The notes beneath the pieces are model-generated. The model had not been told where the DNA came from. It saw only the letters and a list, made by a program, of their open reading frames with translations, and searched no databases. The position numbers and the translations under genes are program-made. Shown here one piece after another: positions 36,605 through 45,439 of a DNA stretch of 64,000 bases. The DNA comes from an uncultured Litoreibacter sp. Lineage in GTDB: Bacteria; Pseudomonadota; Alphaproteobacteria; Rhodobacterales; Rhodobacteraceae. Each line of letters opens with the position of its first letter. Within the stretch, counting starts at the first letter, position 1. Location of the stretch: positions 62,001-126,000 of the forward strand of contig NZ_CANKWO010000003.1 of assembly GCF_947487515.1 (NCBI RefSeq). Direction: 5' to 3'.

Positions 36605-37420
36605 ATGTTAAGCATTAGCGGACTAACCAAACGGTTTGGCGACAAGGTCGCCGTAGACGCAGCCAATATCCAGATTGATGCCCCCGCAATGATTGGCATC
36701 ATCGGGCGATCAGGTGCTGGCAAATCGACGCTGTTGCGGATGCTTAACCGGCTCAGCGATGTATCGAGCGGGCAAATCCTGTTTGAGGGCGAAGACGTGA
36801 CGGCGGTGCGCGGTGCCGCGCGGCGCCATTGGCAGTCGCGTTGCGCAATGATCTTCCAGCAATTCAACCTAGTGCCGCGGATGGATGTGGTGTCGAATGT
36901 GTTGCACGGCACGTTGAACCGCCGCTCAACGCTGGCGACGATGTTCAACCTTTATCCTCAGTCCGACATTCACAAAGCCATCGATATTCTGGACCGGCTT
37001 GGCATCGCAGAACAGGCGCCGAAACGCGCTGAAGCTTTGTCAGGTGGCCAACAACAGCGCGTCGCGATTGCACGCGCGCTGATGCAGGACCCCGCAATTA
37101 TTCTGGCGGATGAGCCAATTGCATCGCTTGATCCAATGAATGCGCAGGTCGTAATGCAATCCCTGCGCGACATTCACGAAGAAGATGGCCGCATGGTCAT
37201 CGCGAACCTGCACACCTTGGATACCGCAAGGCGTTACTGTGACCGCGTGATTGGTATGCGTGATGGACGCATCGTCTTCGACGGGGCGCCCGCACAGCTC
37301 ACAACCGGTGTTGCACGCGAAATATATGGGGCGGGCACGGATTTTTCCGAAGCTGCCACATCCACCGAAATCGAAACACTGGACAGAACCGAGCCCCCTA
37401 AAGTCGAGGCAGCCGCCTGA
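36605..37420 (+). CDS. phnC: Phosphonate ABC transporter ATPase
   Basis: The 271-residue ATPase has Walker [10 protein letters not shown], signature [15 protein letters not shown] and Walker [13 protein letters not shown]. PhnC-specific stretches include [21 protein letters not shown] 36605 is preceded by CGGGGGATGAC; an in-frame ATG at 36557 would fall close to the Pho array and is less likely. First gene of the phosphonate import operon phnCDE1E2. Confidence 0.95.
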   Translation: MLSISGLTKRFGDKVAVDAANIQIDAPAMIGIIGRSGAGKSTLLRMLNRLSDVSSGQILFEGEDVTAVRGAARRHWQSRCAMIFQQFNLVPRMDVVSNVLHGTLNRRSTLATMFNLYPQSDIHKAIDILDRLGIAEQAPKRAEALSGGQQQRVAIARALMQDPAIILADEPIASLDPMNAQVVMQSLRDIHEEDGRMVIANLHTLDTARRYCDRVIGMRDGRIVFDGAPAQLTTGVAREIYGAGTDFSEAATSTEIETLDRTEPPKVEAAA

Positions 37421-37470
37421 GCCAGTTTACCTGCGCCAACAGGCGCTCAATTCCCTCCATGGAGACACTG

Positions 37471-38376
37471 ATGAAAAAGTTTATCGCTGCTACGTTGGCA
37501 ACTACGGCCCTTGCTGTTCCTGCCTTTGCGCAAGAAGTCACCGAATTTCGCATCGGCATTTTGGGCGGTGAAAACGCACAAGACCGCATGAACAACTATG
37601 CATGCATGCAAGAATATACGACTGAAGCGCTTGGTGTTGAAACAAAGCTGTTCGCGCCTGCCGATTATAATGGCGTTATCCAAGGCTTGCTGGGCGGCAC
37701 GATCGACATGGCATGGCTCGGCGCGTCCTCATATGCAGCGACATATCTGCAAAACCCAGAAGCTGTTGAGCCTGTGCTGGTCAAGCAGAACCTCGACGGC
37801 TCCATCGGTTACCATTCCATCGGGTTTGCCCGTGTGGACAGCGGCATCGAGAGCCTGGAAGGCGTTCAGGGCAAGGTCTTTGGCTTTGGTGATCCGAACT
37901 CTACATCCGGTTACCTGATCCCCTCTATCGAGATCCCGCAAACCACTGGCGCCACGATGGAATCTGGCGACTATTTCGGTGAAGTGAAATTCACTGGCGG
38001 CCATGAGCAAACGATCATTGCTGTGGCAAATGGTGACATCGACGCGGGCGTGACTTGGGCTGACGCTCAGGGCGAATGGGAAGATGGCTACAACTCCGGT
38101 GCGCTGCGCCGTGCGGTTGATGCGGGTCTGGTCGACATGAACGACCTTAAGCAGATCTGGATCTCCAACGTGATCCCTGAAGGTCCGGTTGTTCTGCGCG
38201 CCGACCTGCCAGCGGACGTCAAAGCGACAATGACCGAACTGGTCGACACACTTTATGAGCGCGATCAGGAATGTGCTTATGGCGTCGCTGCGGGTGATAC
38301 GCTTGGCTTTGTGCCGGTGACCCATAAAACATACGAAAGCATCGTTGCGGCCCGTCAGTCTGTGATTGGCAACTAA
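37471..38376 (+). CDS. phnD: Phosphonate ABC transporter, periplasmic binding protein
   Basis: The 301-residue protein has a signal peptide (MKKFIAATLATTALAVPAFA) and the PhnD core: FRIGILGGENAQDRMNNY, the loop with WLGASSYAATY, and the phosphonate-binding FGDPNSTSGYLIPS. GGAGACACTG precedes the ATG at 37471. It captures phosphonates such as 2-aminoethylphosphonate in the periplasm. A terminator-like hairpin follows, a usual way to make more binding protein than permease. Confidence 0.95.
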   Translation: MKKFIAATLATTALAVPAFAQEVTEFRIGILGGENAQDRMNNYACMQEYTTEALGVETKLFAPADYNGVIQGLLGGTIDMAWLGASSYAATYLQNPEAVEPVLVKQNLDGSIGYHSIGFARVDSGIESLEGVQGKVFGFGDPNSTSGYLIPSIEIPQTTGATMESGDYFGEVKFTGGHEQTIIAVANGDIDAGVTWADAQGEWEDGYNSGALRRAVDAGLVDMNDLKQIWISNVIPEGPVVLRADLPADVKATMTELVDTLYERDQECAYGVAAGDTLGFVPVTHKTYESIVAARQSVIGN

Positions 38377-38393
38377 GATAATTTCATGACAAC

Positions 38394-38429
38394 ACCGGTC
38401 GCTTCGGATGCGGGGCGGCCGGTATTTTT
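38394..38429 (+). terminator. Terminator-like attenuator between phnD and phnE
   Basis: ACCGGTCGC (38394-38402) pairs with GCGGCCGGT (38415-38423), 9 bp with one G-U, followed by ATTTTT. It sits 17 bp after the phnD stop and ends 13 bp before my phnE start. It would stop a share of transcripts after phnCD. Its presence argues against the earlier phnE start at 38386. Confidence 0.72.
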
Positions 38430-38442
38430 GTGCGGGGAAACC

Positions 38443-39315
38443 ATGACAGCAACAAACACGGGCCGCGCGCTAAACGTCGGTGACATTCGCGAAAGCTATC
38501 TCGCACAGGTCGGGCGGCGCAGGCTATACAGCGGCTTGGCGCTACTGATCTTCGTGGTCTTGATGGTGTCCGGCTTTAACGTGGCCGATGAGCGCAATGC
38601 TGGCGGGTTCTGGGAGGGGTTGCACCAAATCGGCGACTACCCCAGCGAAGTTCTTGCTGAAGCATGGGAAAAGCGCGCCGACCTGCCAAGCCTGATTGCC
38701 AAGTTTTTTCCGGCCCTTGTCGAGACGATCAATATCGCGGCGATGTCGACGATCATCGGCGCAGTTGCTGGCTTGATCCTGTCTCTATTGGGGACGCGGG
38801 GCCTTGCGAAATGGCCCCTCTTGATCCCGCTGTTTCGCCGGTTTTCTGACATTCTGCGCGCGATCCCCGAGATCGTGATCGCGCTGGTTCTGATCTTCGT
38901 TTTGGGCGGCGGCCCCGTGCCCGCGATGATCGCAATTGCACTGCACACCGCTGGTGCGCTGGCCAAAATGTTTTCCGAGGTTGCTGAAAACGCCGACCTC
39001 AAGCCTGTTGAAGGGCTGGCCTCAACGGGGGCCACATGGACACAGCGGATGTTGCTGGGCGTGTTGCCGCAGGTCGCGCCAAACTACGTCAGCTACACGC
39101 TGCTTCGGTTTGAAATCAACATTCGCGCCTCAGCGATCCTTGGCTTTGTCGGTGCGGGCGGCCTTGGCTACGAGCTGCGCAATGCGATGGCATGGGGGCC
39201 GGGTCGGTTCGATGAGGCCGCCGCGATATTTGTGCTGCTGTTCGGCACGATCGTGTTCTTTGACCAAGCCTCAAGCCGCTACCGCAATCGTTTGACTGAA
39301 GGACAGGCCCAATGA
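38443..39315 (+). CDS. phnE: Phosphonate ABC transporter permease 1
   Basis: The 290-residue inner-membrane permease has spans at about 30-50, 105-130, 145-175 and near the C terminus, and the EAA loop VEGLASTGATWTQRMLLG. The PhnE motif INIRASAILGFVGAGGLGYEL is intact. ATG 38443 has GGGGAAACC just upstream; the frame can start at 38386, but a hairpin lies there. It overlaps phnE2 by 4 bp (ATGA). Confidence 0.92.
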   Translation: MTATNTGRALNVGDIRESYLAQVGRRRLYSGLALLIFVVLMVSGFNVADERNAGGFWEGLHQIGDYPSEVLAEAWEKRADLPSLIAKFFPALVETINIAAMSTIIGAVAGLILSLLGTRGLAKWPLLIPLFRRFSDILRAIPEIVIALVLIFVLGGGPVPAMIAIALHTAGALAKMFSEVAENADLKPVEGLASTGATWTQRMLLGVLPQVAPNYVSYTLLRFEINIRASAILGFVGAGGLGYELRNAMAWGPGRFDEAAAIFVLLFGTIVFFDQASSRYRNRLTEGQAQ

Positions 39316-40628
39316 GCTCTGTAGATATTCAAGCCACTAAGACGCATGCGGAAGGTCTGTTTCGCCGTAAACGGCTGTTCGCCTTTGGTGTGCCTGCGGT
39401 GATCCTTGCCTATTTCACCTACATCTTCTTTGCGTTTGATTTGCCCAGCTTGCTCCAACGCGCCAACATGGAAAATGCGCGCACGCTGACCTCCGACATC
39501 TGGTCCCACAAGGTTCATGTTACCCGCGACAACCGGAACGGCGAAATCTCTTATGCTGTGGAGGGCGAGCGCAAGGGCGCATACCCCGTCGGCGCGCGCC
39601 CCGATTGGGTCAGCGGCACGGATGTGATCACGGTTGATCTGGGCGCAGACACGATTGTGCGTTTTTTGCCCGACAACCGAACAGAAGTGGATATCGCGGG
39701 TTTTGGACTGATCGCCGCACAGGCGGAGGGCCGGAAGGTTTCCACCAATCTGCCCGCTGATCTGCCTGACTGGATTAACGCCTCAGATCGCCGTGTCGCG
39801 ATCACCACGCCCGAGGGTCGGATCACGCTTACGGGGTCCAAGACCGAAGTCTTCAATTATTTCGCAGGGTGGGAGCTGTTTTGGTTCACGCTCGACAGCC
39901 CTTATCACGGGGTGGGTTTCAGTCAGGTGCTGTTTGGCGACCAGATTGATCCTGACCGTGGTAACATTAGCGGCGCGATGTCGGACTTTTGGAACAATAA
40001 AATGTGGCGGCACAAAGATGTTGCTTGGGCCATCGGTGAGACGATCCTGATGGCGTTCCTCGGGACTATGGGGGCTGCGATGATCGCGCTGCCACTGGCG
40101 TTCATGGCCGCAAAACGGTTCACCCCAATCGTGTTGTTGCGTGCTGCCACGCGTCGCCTGTTTGATTTCGTGCGCGGCGTGGATGCGCTGATCTGGACGG
40201 TGGTTCTTGCCCGTGCGTTTGGTCCAGGGCCTTTGACGGGTGCGTTGGCCATTTTAATCACCGACACGGGAACATTCGGTAAGACGTTCTCTGAGGCGCT
40301 TGAAAACGTCGAGGACAAACAGATCGAAGGCGTGACGTCGACGGGGGCAAAACCTCTGCAACGGTATCGGTTCGGGGTGATCCCGCAGGTTGTTCCGGTG
40401 CTGTTGGCGCAGGTCCTCTATTTCCTTGAATCCAATACCCGCTCCGCGACGATCATCGGCGCGATCACAGGCGGTGGCATCGGGTTAATGTTGACGCAAG
40501 CGATCCAAACCCAAAAAGACTGGGAAGAAGTCGCTTATTACATCATCCTGATTATTGTGATGGTCATGCTGATGGATTGGCTGTCGGGCTGGCTGCGCGG
40601 CAAGTTGATCGGAAACAAAGACGGATGA
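39312..40628 (+). CDS. phnE2: Phosphonate ABC transporter permease 2, with a long periplasmic insert
   Basis: The 438-residue permease carries the same PhnE core in its C-terminal half (EGVTSTGAKPLQRYRFG; SNTRSATIIGAITGGGIGLML). Between the first span (about 24-45) and the second (about 240) is an insert of about 180 residues with beta-strand character (ITVDLGADTIVRFLPDN, RVAITTPEGRITLTGS). It is probably periplasmic. It would pair with PhnE1 in a heterodimeric channel. Confidence 0.9.
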   Translation: MSSVDIQATKTHAEGLFRRKRLFAFGVPAVILAYFTYIFFAFDLPSLLQRANMENARTLTSDIWSHKVHVTRDNRNGEISYAVEGERKGAYPVGARPDWVSGTDVITVDLGADTIVRFLPDNRTEVDIAGFGLIAAQAEGRKVSTNLPADLPDWINASDRRVAITTPEGRITLTGSKTEVFNYFAGWELFWFTLDSPYHGVGFSQVLFGDQIDPDRGNISGAMSDFWNNKMWRHKDVAWAIGETILMAFLGTMGAAMIALPLAFMAAKRFTPIVLLRAATRRLFDFVRGVDALIWTVVLARAFGPGPLTGALAILITDTGTFGKTFSEALENVEDKQIEGVTSTGAKPLQRYRFGVIPQVVPVLLAQVLYFLESNTRSATIIGAITGGGIGLMLTQAIQTQKDWEEVAYYIILIIVMVMLMDWLSGWLRGKLIGNKDG

Positions 40629-41272
40629 CGACCTACCTGATTACAGGGGTGAACCGAGGCATCGGGGCGGCGCTGTTTGCCGAAGCCACCGCGCGCGGAC
40701 ATAGCGTCATTGGCACAACGCGCGATGGGCAGGACGGAACTGTGCCGCTTATCCTCGATGATCCGGCCAGTATTGCCGCGCAATTGGCAGATATCCCTCC
40801 GGTGGACGTGCTCATCAACAATGCAGGTGTCATTGGGCCAGAGGCGGAAAACCAAACGCCGTTGAACATGGATTGGGACGGCTTTGCCCATACCTTATCG
40901 GTCAACACAATGGCGCCTTTGGCAGTGGCCCAAGCGGTGCTGCAGCACATGCGCAAAAGTAGAGCGCCGAAGATACTGACCGTGTCGTCCCAGATGGCGT
41001 GGATGGGCTATCGCAAACCCACACAAATTGCCTACCGCGCCTCAAAATCCGCGCTGAACAAAGTAATGCAAGGCCTCGCCACTTCGCTGGAACCCGACGG
41101 GATCCCCGTTGTTCTTGTGGATCCGGGCTGGGTTCGCACGGACATGGGCGGGATGGACGCAGAAGAAGACCCAAAAGAGGTCGCGGCAGGCATCCTTGAT
41201 ATTTCCGCCGGACTGACCCTTGCCAAGACCGGCAAGTTCTTCCGATTTTCCGGCGAAGAAAGAGAGTTCTGA
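40625..41272 (+). CDS. Short-chain dehydrogenase/reductase in the phn operon
   Basis: The 215-residue enzyme starts [18 protein letters not shown] with the SDR nucleotide motif TGxxxGIG, then NNAG (INNAGVIG) and the catalytic Y-x3-K ([11 protein letters not shown]). The start ATG overlaps the phnE2 stop (ATGA). It oxidises or reduces a carbonyl or alcohol with NAD(P). Its substrate is unknown; position suggests a step before or after C-P cleavage. Confidence 0.85.
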   Translation: MTTYLITGVNRGIGAALFAEATARGHSVIGTTRDGQDGTVPLILDDPASIAAQLADIPPVDVLINNAGVIGPEAENQTPLNMDWDGFAHTLSVNTMAPLAVAQAVLQHMRKSRAPKILTVSSQMAWMGYRKPTQIAYRASKSALNKVMQGLATSLEPDGIPVVLVDPGWVRTDMGGMDAEEDPKEVAAGILDISAGLTLAKTGKFFRFSGEEREF

Positions 41273-41274
41273 TC

Positions 41275-41892
41275 ATGCCAAGACTAAATGCTGACGACCC
41301 TTTCATTCACCCCGATTGCGATGTCATCGACAGCACCTTTGGTGCCTATGTCGAAATCGGGCGGGGCAGCAGGCTGAACAACGTGACGTTCGGGGATTAC
41401 TCCTACTGCGACCGCTATGCCGACATCGCCAACGCTCGGGTTGGAAAATTCGCTAACATCGCCGCATTCAGCCGGATCGGTGCCACGGACCATCCGCTCG
41501 ACACTGCCGCTTGCCACCATTTCCTCTACCGCTCAGCCGATTACTGGGATGATACGACTCGCGATGAGGCGTTCTTTGCCCATCGCCAGTCCCGTATCGC
41601 CCACATTGGTCACGACACATGGATTGGTGCAGGTGCCATGATCAAGCCCGAAGTCACATTGGGGCACGGCGCAGTCGTGGCCGCAGGGGCCGTGGTCACA
41701 AAGGACGTCGATCCCTACACAATCGTCGCGGGCACGCCGGCCAAACCTCTGCGGCTGCGTCAGCCGCGTGCGATCGCGGATCGCCTGATAGCGCTGGCGT
41801 GGTGGGATTGGGATCATGAGACAATACGTGTGGCATTGGACGACTTTCGCGCAATGAAGGCCGATGCGTTCTTGGAAAAATACGAAGGCTAG
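41275..41892 (+). CDS. Phosphonate-operon transferase with hexapeptide repeats
   Basis: The 205-residue protein has the left-handed beta-helix repeats of acyltransferases ([16 protein letters not shown], then [20 protein letters not shown]), as in chloramphenicol/Vat-type acetyltransferases. Members of this family are frequent in alphaproteobacterial phn operons. It could acetylate aminoalkylphosphonates, like PhnO in enterobacteria but with an unrelated fold. Starts 2 bp after the SDR stop. Confidence 0.85.
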   Translation: MPRLNADDPFIHPDCDVIDSTFGAYVEIGRGSRLNNVTFGDYSYCDRYADIANARVGKFANIAAFSRIGATDHPLDTAACHHFLYRSADYWDDTTRDEAFFAHRQSRIAHIGHDTWIGAGAMIKPEVTLGHGAVVAAGAVVTKDVDPYTIVAGTPAKPLRLRQPRAIADRLIALAWWDWDHETIRVALDDFRAMKADAFLEKYEG

Positions 41893-41920
41893 CCGCGTTG
41901 CCTCTTACCTTGGGGCCGTT

Positions 41921-42640
41921 TTAGTTTTCCAAGGTGAGTGTGATCCGATCCCCGACAAACCACGTGCGTCCGTATTCCACGGGATTGCCCGTCTGATCGA
42001 CATTCACCCCCGAGGAGCGTAGCAGCGGGTCACCCTCATTGACTTGCAAATGCAGGGCATGTGTCGCACCCGCGCGCACCGCCGTCAGCCGCGTAGACGC
42101 GCGCGTGTAATCTGCCACACCGACAGTGGCCAAAGCCTCCGTCACACTGCCCTGCGCGTCAAAGGCGGCTGATATTCCCGGGGTCCGCGCCAATGGAAAG
42201 ACGCTTTCGAACACCGCGATGGGCTGACCATCGGCCAAGGATAGCCCGTGGTAGGAACAGACCTGATCACCCGCGTTGATGGCGAGCGCCTGCGCTTCGC
42301 CGTCGGTTGCAAACCGGTCTTCGACCAACAGCACGCGTTTTTCGGGCAATCGCCCTGCCGCGATCAGATTGTCGTGGAACCTGACTTTGCGCCCGATGGG
42401 ATAGTCGGTCGGCGTCGAGGCCACAAAAGCTCCTGCGCCGCGCCGAGTGCGGATGAGCCCTTCTTCCACCAACGCAGAAATCCCATGGCGCACGGTGTGA
42501 CGGTTGACGCCAAACCGTTCAGCCAAAGCCGCCTCGGTCGGGAGCTTGTCGCCGGGGGCATAGCGGCCCTCGGCCAGATCACTGCGCACGGCTTGCGCGA
42601 TGGCCTGCCAGATCGGTGTCTTGGGGGAAGTGTCACGCAA
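41921..42640 (-). CDS. phnF: GntR/HutC-family regulator PhnF
   Basis: The 239-residue repressor has an N-terminal winged helix (GDKLPTEAALAERFGVNRHT, then VRHGISALVEEGLI) and a C-terminal UTRA domain (SYHGLSLADGQPIAVFESVF). It is divergent from phnG over 81 bp and convergent with the import genes. PhnF of mycobacteria and enterobacteria represses phosphonate or phosphate uptake genes; here it likely controls phnG onward. Confidence 0.9.
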   Translation of the reverse strand: MRDTSPKTPIWQAIAQAVRSDLAEGRYAPGDKLPTEAALAERFGVNRHTVRHGISALVEEGLIRTRRGAGAFVASTPTDYPIGRKVRFHDNLIAAGRLPEKRVLLVEDRFATDGEAQALAINAGDQVCSYHGLSLADGQPIAVFESVFPLARTPGISAAFDAQGSVTEALATVGVADYTRASTRLTAVRAGATHALHLQVNEGDPLLRSSGVNVDQTGNPVEYGRTWFVGDRITLTLEN

Positions 42641-42684
42641 AATTCACAAATCTCCGCTGGGGGAATCGAAGGGACATGTTATTA

Positions 42685-42703
42685 TGTGTCTAGTTGTATA
42701 GGA
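42685..42703. promoter_or_regulatory. Possible PhnF operator in the phnF-phnG gap
   Basis: TGTGTCTAGTTGTATAGGA contains GTCTAG, the core of HutC-type GntR sites (GTNTANAC), with an imperfect right half. It lies 19-37 bp upstream of phnG and 45-63 bp upstream of phnF, where one dimer could control both. No Pho box is seen in this gap. Confidence 0.35.
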
Positions 42704-42721
42704 TATCGAAAAGTTGTCGAG

Positions 42722-43177
42722 ATGAAAGATTTCAGCGAAGACCATGCACCGCGCCAACACTGGCTTGGCCTTATGGCCAAAGCCCCTATGGGACGCGTTG
42801 CCACCCTGCTGGACGAGACAGTGACGCGCCCTGCGTTCACATGGCTGCGTGCACCAGAAGTCGGCAGCACTATGGTGCGCGCCCGCGCCGGTGCCACAGG
42901 TAGCCCGTTCAATTTAGGCGAAGTCACTGTAACACGCTGTGCGCTGACCCTTGCCACGGGCGAGGTCGGCCACGCCTACGTGCAAGGGCGCAGCAAGGCC
43001 GATGCCGAAGCCGTGGCCATGGTGGACGCCCTGATGCAAACCACTGCGGCTACGACATTGCAGGTGCAAGTGTTGGACGTTCTCGACGCGGAACAGGCTG
43101 CCAAAAGGGACGCGCGTGCCGCCAAAGCCGCCGCCACAAAAGTTGATTTCTTTACAATGGTACGAGGGGAAGACTGA
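42722..43177 (+). CDS. phnG: C-P lyase core complex subunit PhnG
   Basis: The 151-residue subunit has the PhnG core (HWLGLMAKAPMGRVATLLDE; GSTMVRARAGATGSPFNLGE; TRCALTLATGEVGHAYVQGR). With PhnH, I and J it forms the complex that links phosphonate to ATP-derived ribose and breaks the C-P bond. The start at 42722 gives the usual length; only a weak GAG lies upstream. Overlaps phnH by 1 bp (TGATG). Confidence 0.95.
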   Translation: MKDFSEDHAPRQHWLGLMAKAPMGRVATLLDETVTRPAFTWLRAPEVGSTMVRARAGATGSPFNLGEVTVTRCALTLATGEVGHAYVQGRSKADAEAVAMVDALMQTTAATTLQVQVLDVLDAEQAAKRDARAAKAAATKVDFFTMVRGED

Positions 43178-43755
43178 TGCAGGCCCAAACTCTCAGCGGC
43201 GGCTTCGCGGACACCGCCACCGCCTCTGCGGTCGCGTTTCGTCAGGTGATGGAAGCAATGGCGCGGCCCGGTACGATCCACATGGTCACAGGTGCCGCCC
43301 CGCCAGCGCCTCTTTCCCCCGCGACGGGCGTTGTACTGCTCACCCTATGCGATCCAGACACCCCCGTGCATCTGTCAGGCGCGCTAGACTGCGATGCGGT
43401 GCGAACTTGGATCGCATTTCACACGGGCGCGCCGGTTGTTGGGCCGTCTCATTGCGTGTTTGCGGTGGGGGGCTGGGACGATCTGACGCCGCTCAGTGCA
43501 TATCAAATCGGTACACCCCAATACCCTGACCGCTCTGCCACGCTGATCGTTCAGGTTGATCAGTTGGAGCCGAATGGGGCCATTTTGTCCGGCCCGGGCA
43601 TCAAAGACACGCACAGCTTGTCGCTGCCTGAGACCCGCGCGTTTCAACTGAATGCTGGGCATTTTCCCTTTGGCCTTGATTTCATCTTCACGTGCGGCGA
43701 TCGCGTAGCGGCCCTACCGCGCACCACAGTCGTTATGCACAAAGGAGCGGTCTGA
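43177..43755 (+). CDS. phnH: C-P lyase core complex subunit PhnH
   Basis: The 192-residue subunit begins MQAQTLSGGFADTATASAVAFRQVMEAM, where PhnH has the FxxxFRxxMxAMARPG motif, here MEAMARPGTIH. LSLPETRAFQLNAGHFPFGLD near the end is also typical. It has a PLP-transferase-like fold without PLP and dimerises inside the core complex. One-base overlaps (TGATG) couple it to phnG and phnI. Confidence 0.95.
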   Translation: MQAQTLSGGFADTATASAVAFRQVMEAMARPGTIHMVTGAAPPAPLSPATGVVLLTLCDPDTPVHLSGALDCDAVRTWIAFHTGAPVVGPSHCVFAVGGWDDLTPLSAYQIGTPQYPDRSATLIVQVDQLEPNGAILSGPGIKDTHSLSLPETRAFQLNAGHFPFGLDFIFTCGDRVAALPRTTVVMHKGAV

Positions 43756-44843
43756 TGTATGTGGCCGTCAAAGGTGGAGAGCGGGCGATTGAGAACGCAC
43801 ACGCATGGCTTGCCGAAGAACGCCGCGGGGATACCTCCGTTGCCGAACTCGGGGTGGCACAAATCCGCGAACAGCTGGCATTGGCCGTTAATCGCGTCAT
43901 GGCCGAAGGGTCGCTTTATGACCCTGATCTTGCAGCACTTGCGATCAAACAGGCGCGCGGCGATCTGATTGAGGCGATTTTCCTGATCCGAGCCTACCGC
44001 ACCACGCTACCCCGTTTTGGTGCATCCTTGCCCGTCGATACGGGCAAAATGGCCTGCGACCGGCGCATCTCGGCCACGTTCAAAGACCTGCCCGGTGGAC
44101 AGGTTCTAGGGCCAACATTTGATTACACGCACCGTCTGCTTGATTTCAAACTGGCCGCCGACGGAGAGGCGCCAAAGGCCGCAACACGAGAGGCTGTGCA
44201 CGGCGACGTCCCCCATGTGACCGACTTCCTTAACCACGAAGGGTTGATCGAAGAGGCCGTTCACGATGACACGACACCACCAGACCTAACCCGCGAACCG
44301 CTGGAAATGCCCGCGGAGCGCGCGCTGCGCCTGCAGGCCCTCACCCGCGCGGACGAAGGGTTCACGCTTGGCATGGCCTATTCCACCCAGCGTGGCTATG
44401 CGCGCAACCACGCCTTTGTCGGCGAATTGCGCATTGGTGCCGTGCCTGTCGAAATGGACATCCCCGAGCTGGGGTTCAGCGTTGAGATTGGCGAGGTCAC
44501 CTTGACCGAATGCGAAACCGTCAATCAGTTCACCGGATCAAAGTCTGAACCGCCCCAGTTCACCCGTGGCTACGGGTTGGTCTTCGGCCAAACCGAACGC
44601 AAGGCGATTTCAATGGCACTGGTCGATCGGGCGCTACGTTGGGAAGAACTGGGTGAGGACAACGAAGGCGCCCCTGCGCAAGACGCTGAATTTGTGCTCT
44701 ATCATGCGGACAACATTCAGGCGACGGGGTTCCTAGAGCACATCAAATTGCCCCATTACGTTGATTTTCAAGCTGAATTGGAACTGGTGCGCAAACTGCG
44801 TGAAGAGGCAGGTGCAAACAGAGTGCCTGAGGCCGCAGAATGA
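43755..44843 (+). CDS. phnI: Alpha-D-ribose 1-methylphosphonate 5-triphosphate synthase subunit PhnI
   Basis: The 362-residue subunit starts MYVAVKGGERAIENAHAWLA and has the strongly conserved FLIRAYRTTLPRFG and YSTQRGYARNHAFVGELRIG. PhnI, with PhnG, H and L, displaces adenine from ATP to give ribose-phosphonate triphosphate. Start ATG overlaps the phnH stop by 1 bp. Unlike E. coli, a HAD gene is inserted between phnI and phnJ. Confidence 0.95.
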   Translation: MYVAVKGGERAIENAHAWLAEERRGDTSVAELGVAQIREQLALAVNRVMAEGSLYDPDLAALAIKQARGDLIEAIFLIRAYRTTLPRFGASLPVDTGKMACDRRISATFKDLPGGQVLGPTFDYTHRLLDFKLAADGEAPKAATREAVHGDVPHVTDFLNHEGLIEEAVHDDTTPPDLTREPLEMPAERALRLQALTRADEGFTLGMAYSTQRGYARNHAFVGELRIGAVPVEMDIPELGFSVEIGEVTLTECETVNQFTGSKSEPPQFTRGYGLVFGQTERKAISMALVDRALRWEELGEDNEGAPAQDAEFVLYHADNIQATGFLEHIKLPHYVDFQAELELVRKLREEAGANRVPEAAE

Positions 44844-45439
44844 CCCCCGATATTGTAGTTTTTGACATCGGCGGCGTGCTGATCGACTGGCAGCCGCATT
44901 TGGCTTGGGCCGATGAGATGGACGCGGCTGAAGCGCAGGCTTTCATGGATCGGATCGCCTTCGACAAGTTGAACCTTGCCTGTGATGCGGGGGCGACATT
45001 TGCGTTGGCTGCCTCCCTGATTTCGGACCCAAAAGATGCCGCGCGGCTCGGTCGATATGTTGAGCGGTATCAGCACACAGTTCCCGCCAAGATCACCGGC
45101 ACTTGGGATATTCTATATGCCTTGAAAGCCGCCGGAACACCTGTGCATGCAATCACCAACTGGTCGGCTGAAACATGGCCCGAAGGCTGCAAAGCGCATC
45201 CCGAGCTGTTGGAGGTCTTCGACACGACGGTGGTCTCGGGTGAGGTTGGCGTCATCAAGCCCTCAACCGAAATCTATGCCCTTTTGTGCCACCGCGCAGA
45301 TGTAGCACCCGAGCGGTGCGTGTTCATCGACGACGGGTTGCACAACTGCTTGGGCGCACGGGCGGCTGGCATGGACGCGATCCATTTCAAAGGTCCCGAC
45401 GCCTTGCGCAAAGACCTCTCAGCACGGAGCCTGTTATGA
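44840..45439 (+). CDS. HAD-superfamily phosphatase inside the phn operon
   Basis: The 199-residue HAD-IA type protein has motif I FDIGGVLIDW (nucleophile Asp; the usual second Asp is Gly, as in YihX-type sugar-phosphate phosphatases), motif II ITNWSAE, the Lys of motif III (GVIKPS) and motif IV FIDDGLHN. It overlaps phnI and phnJ by 4 bp each, so it is a true member of the operon. It may dephosphorylate a ribosyl intermediate; this is inference. Confidence 0.85.
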   Translation: MTPDIVVFDIGGVLIDWQPHLAWADEMDAAEAQAFMDRIAFDKLNLACDAGATFALAASLISDPKDAARLGRYVERYQHTVPAKITGTWDILYALKAAGTPVHAITNWSAETWPEGCKAHPELLEVFDTTVVSGEVGVIKPSTEIYALLCHRADVAPERCVFIDDGLHNCLGARAAGMDAIHFKGPDALRKDLSARSLL

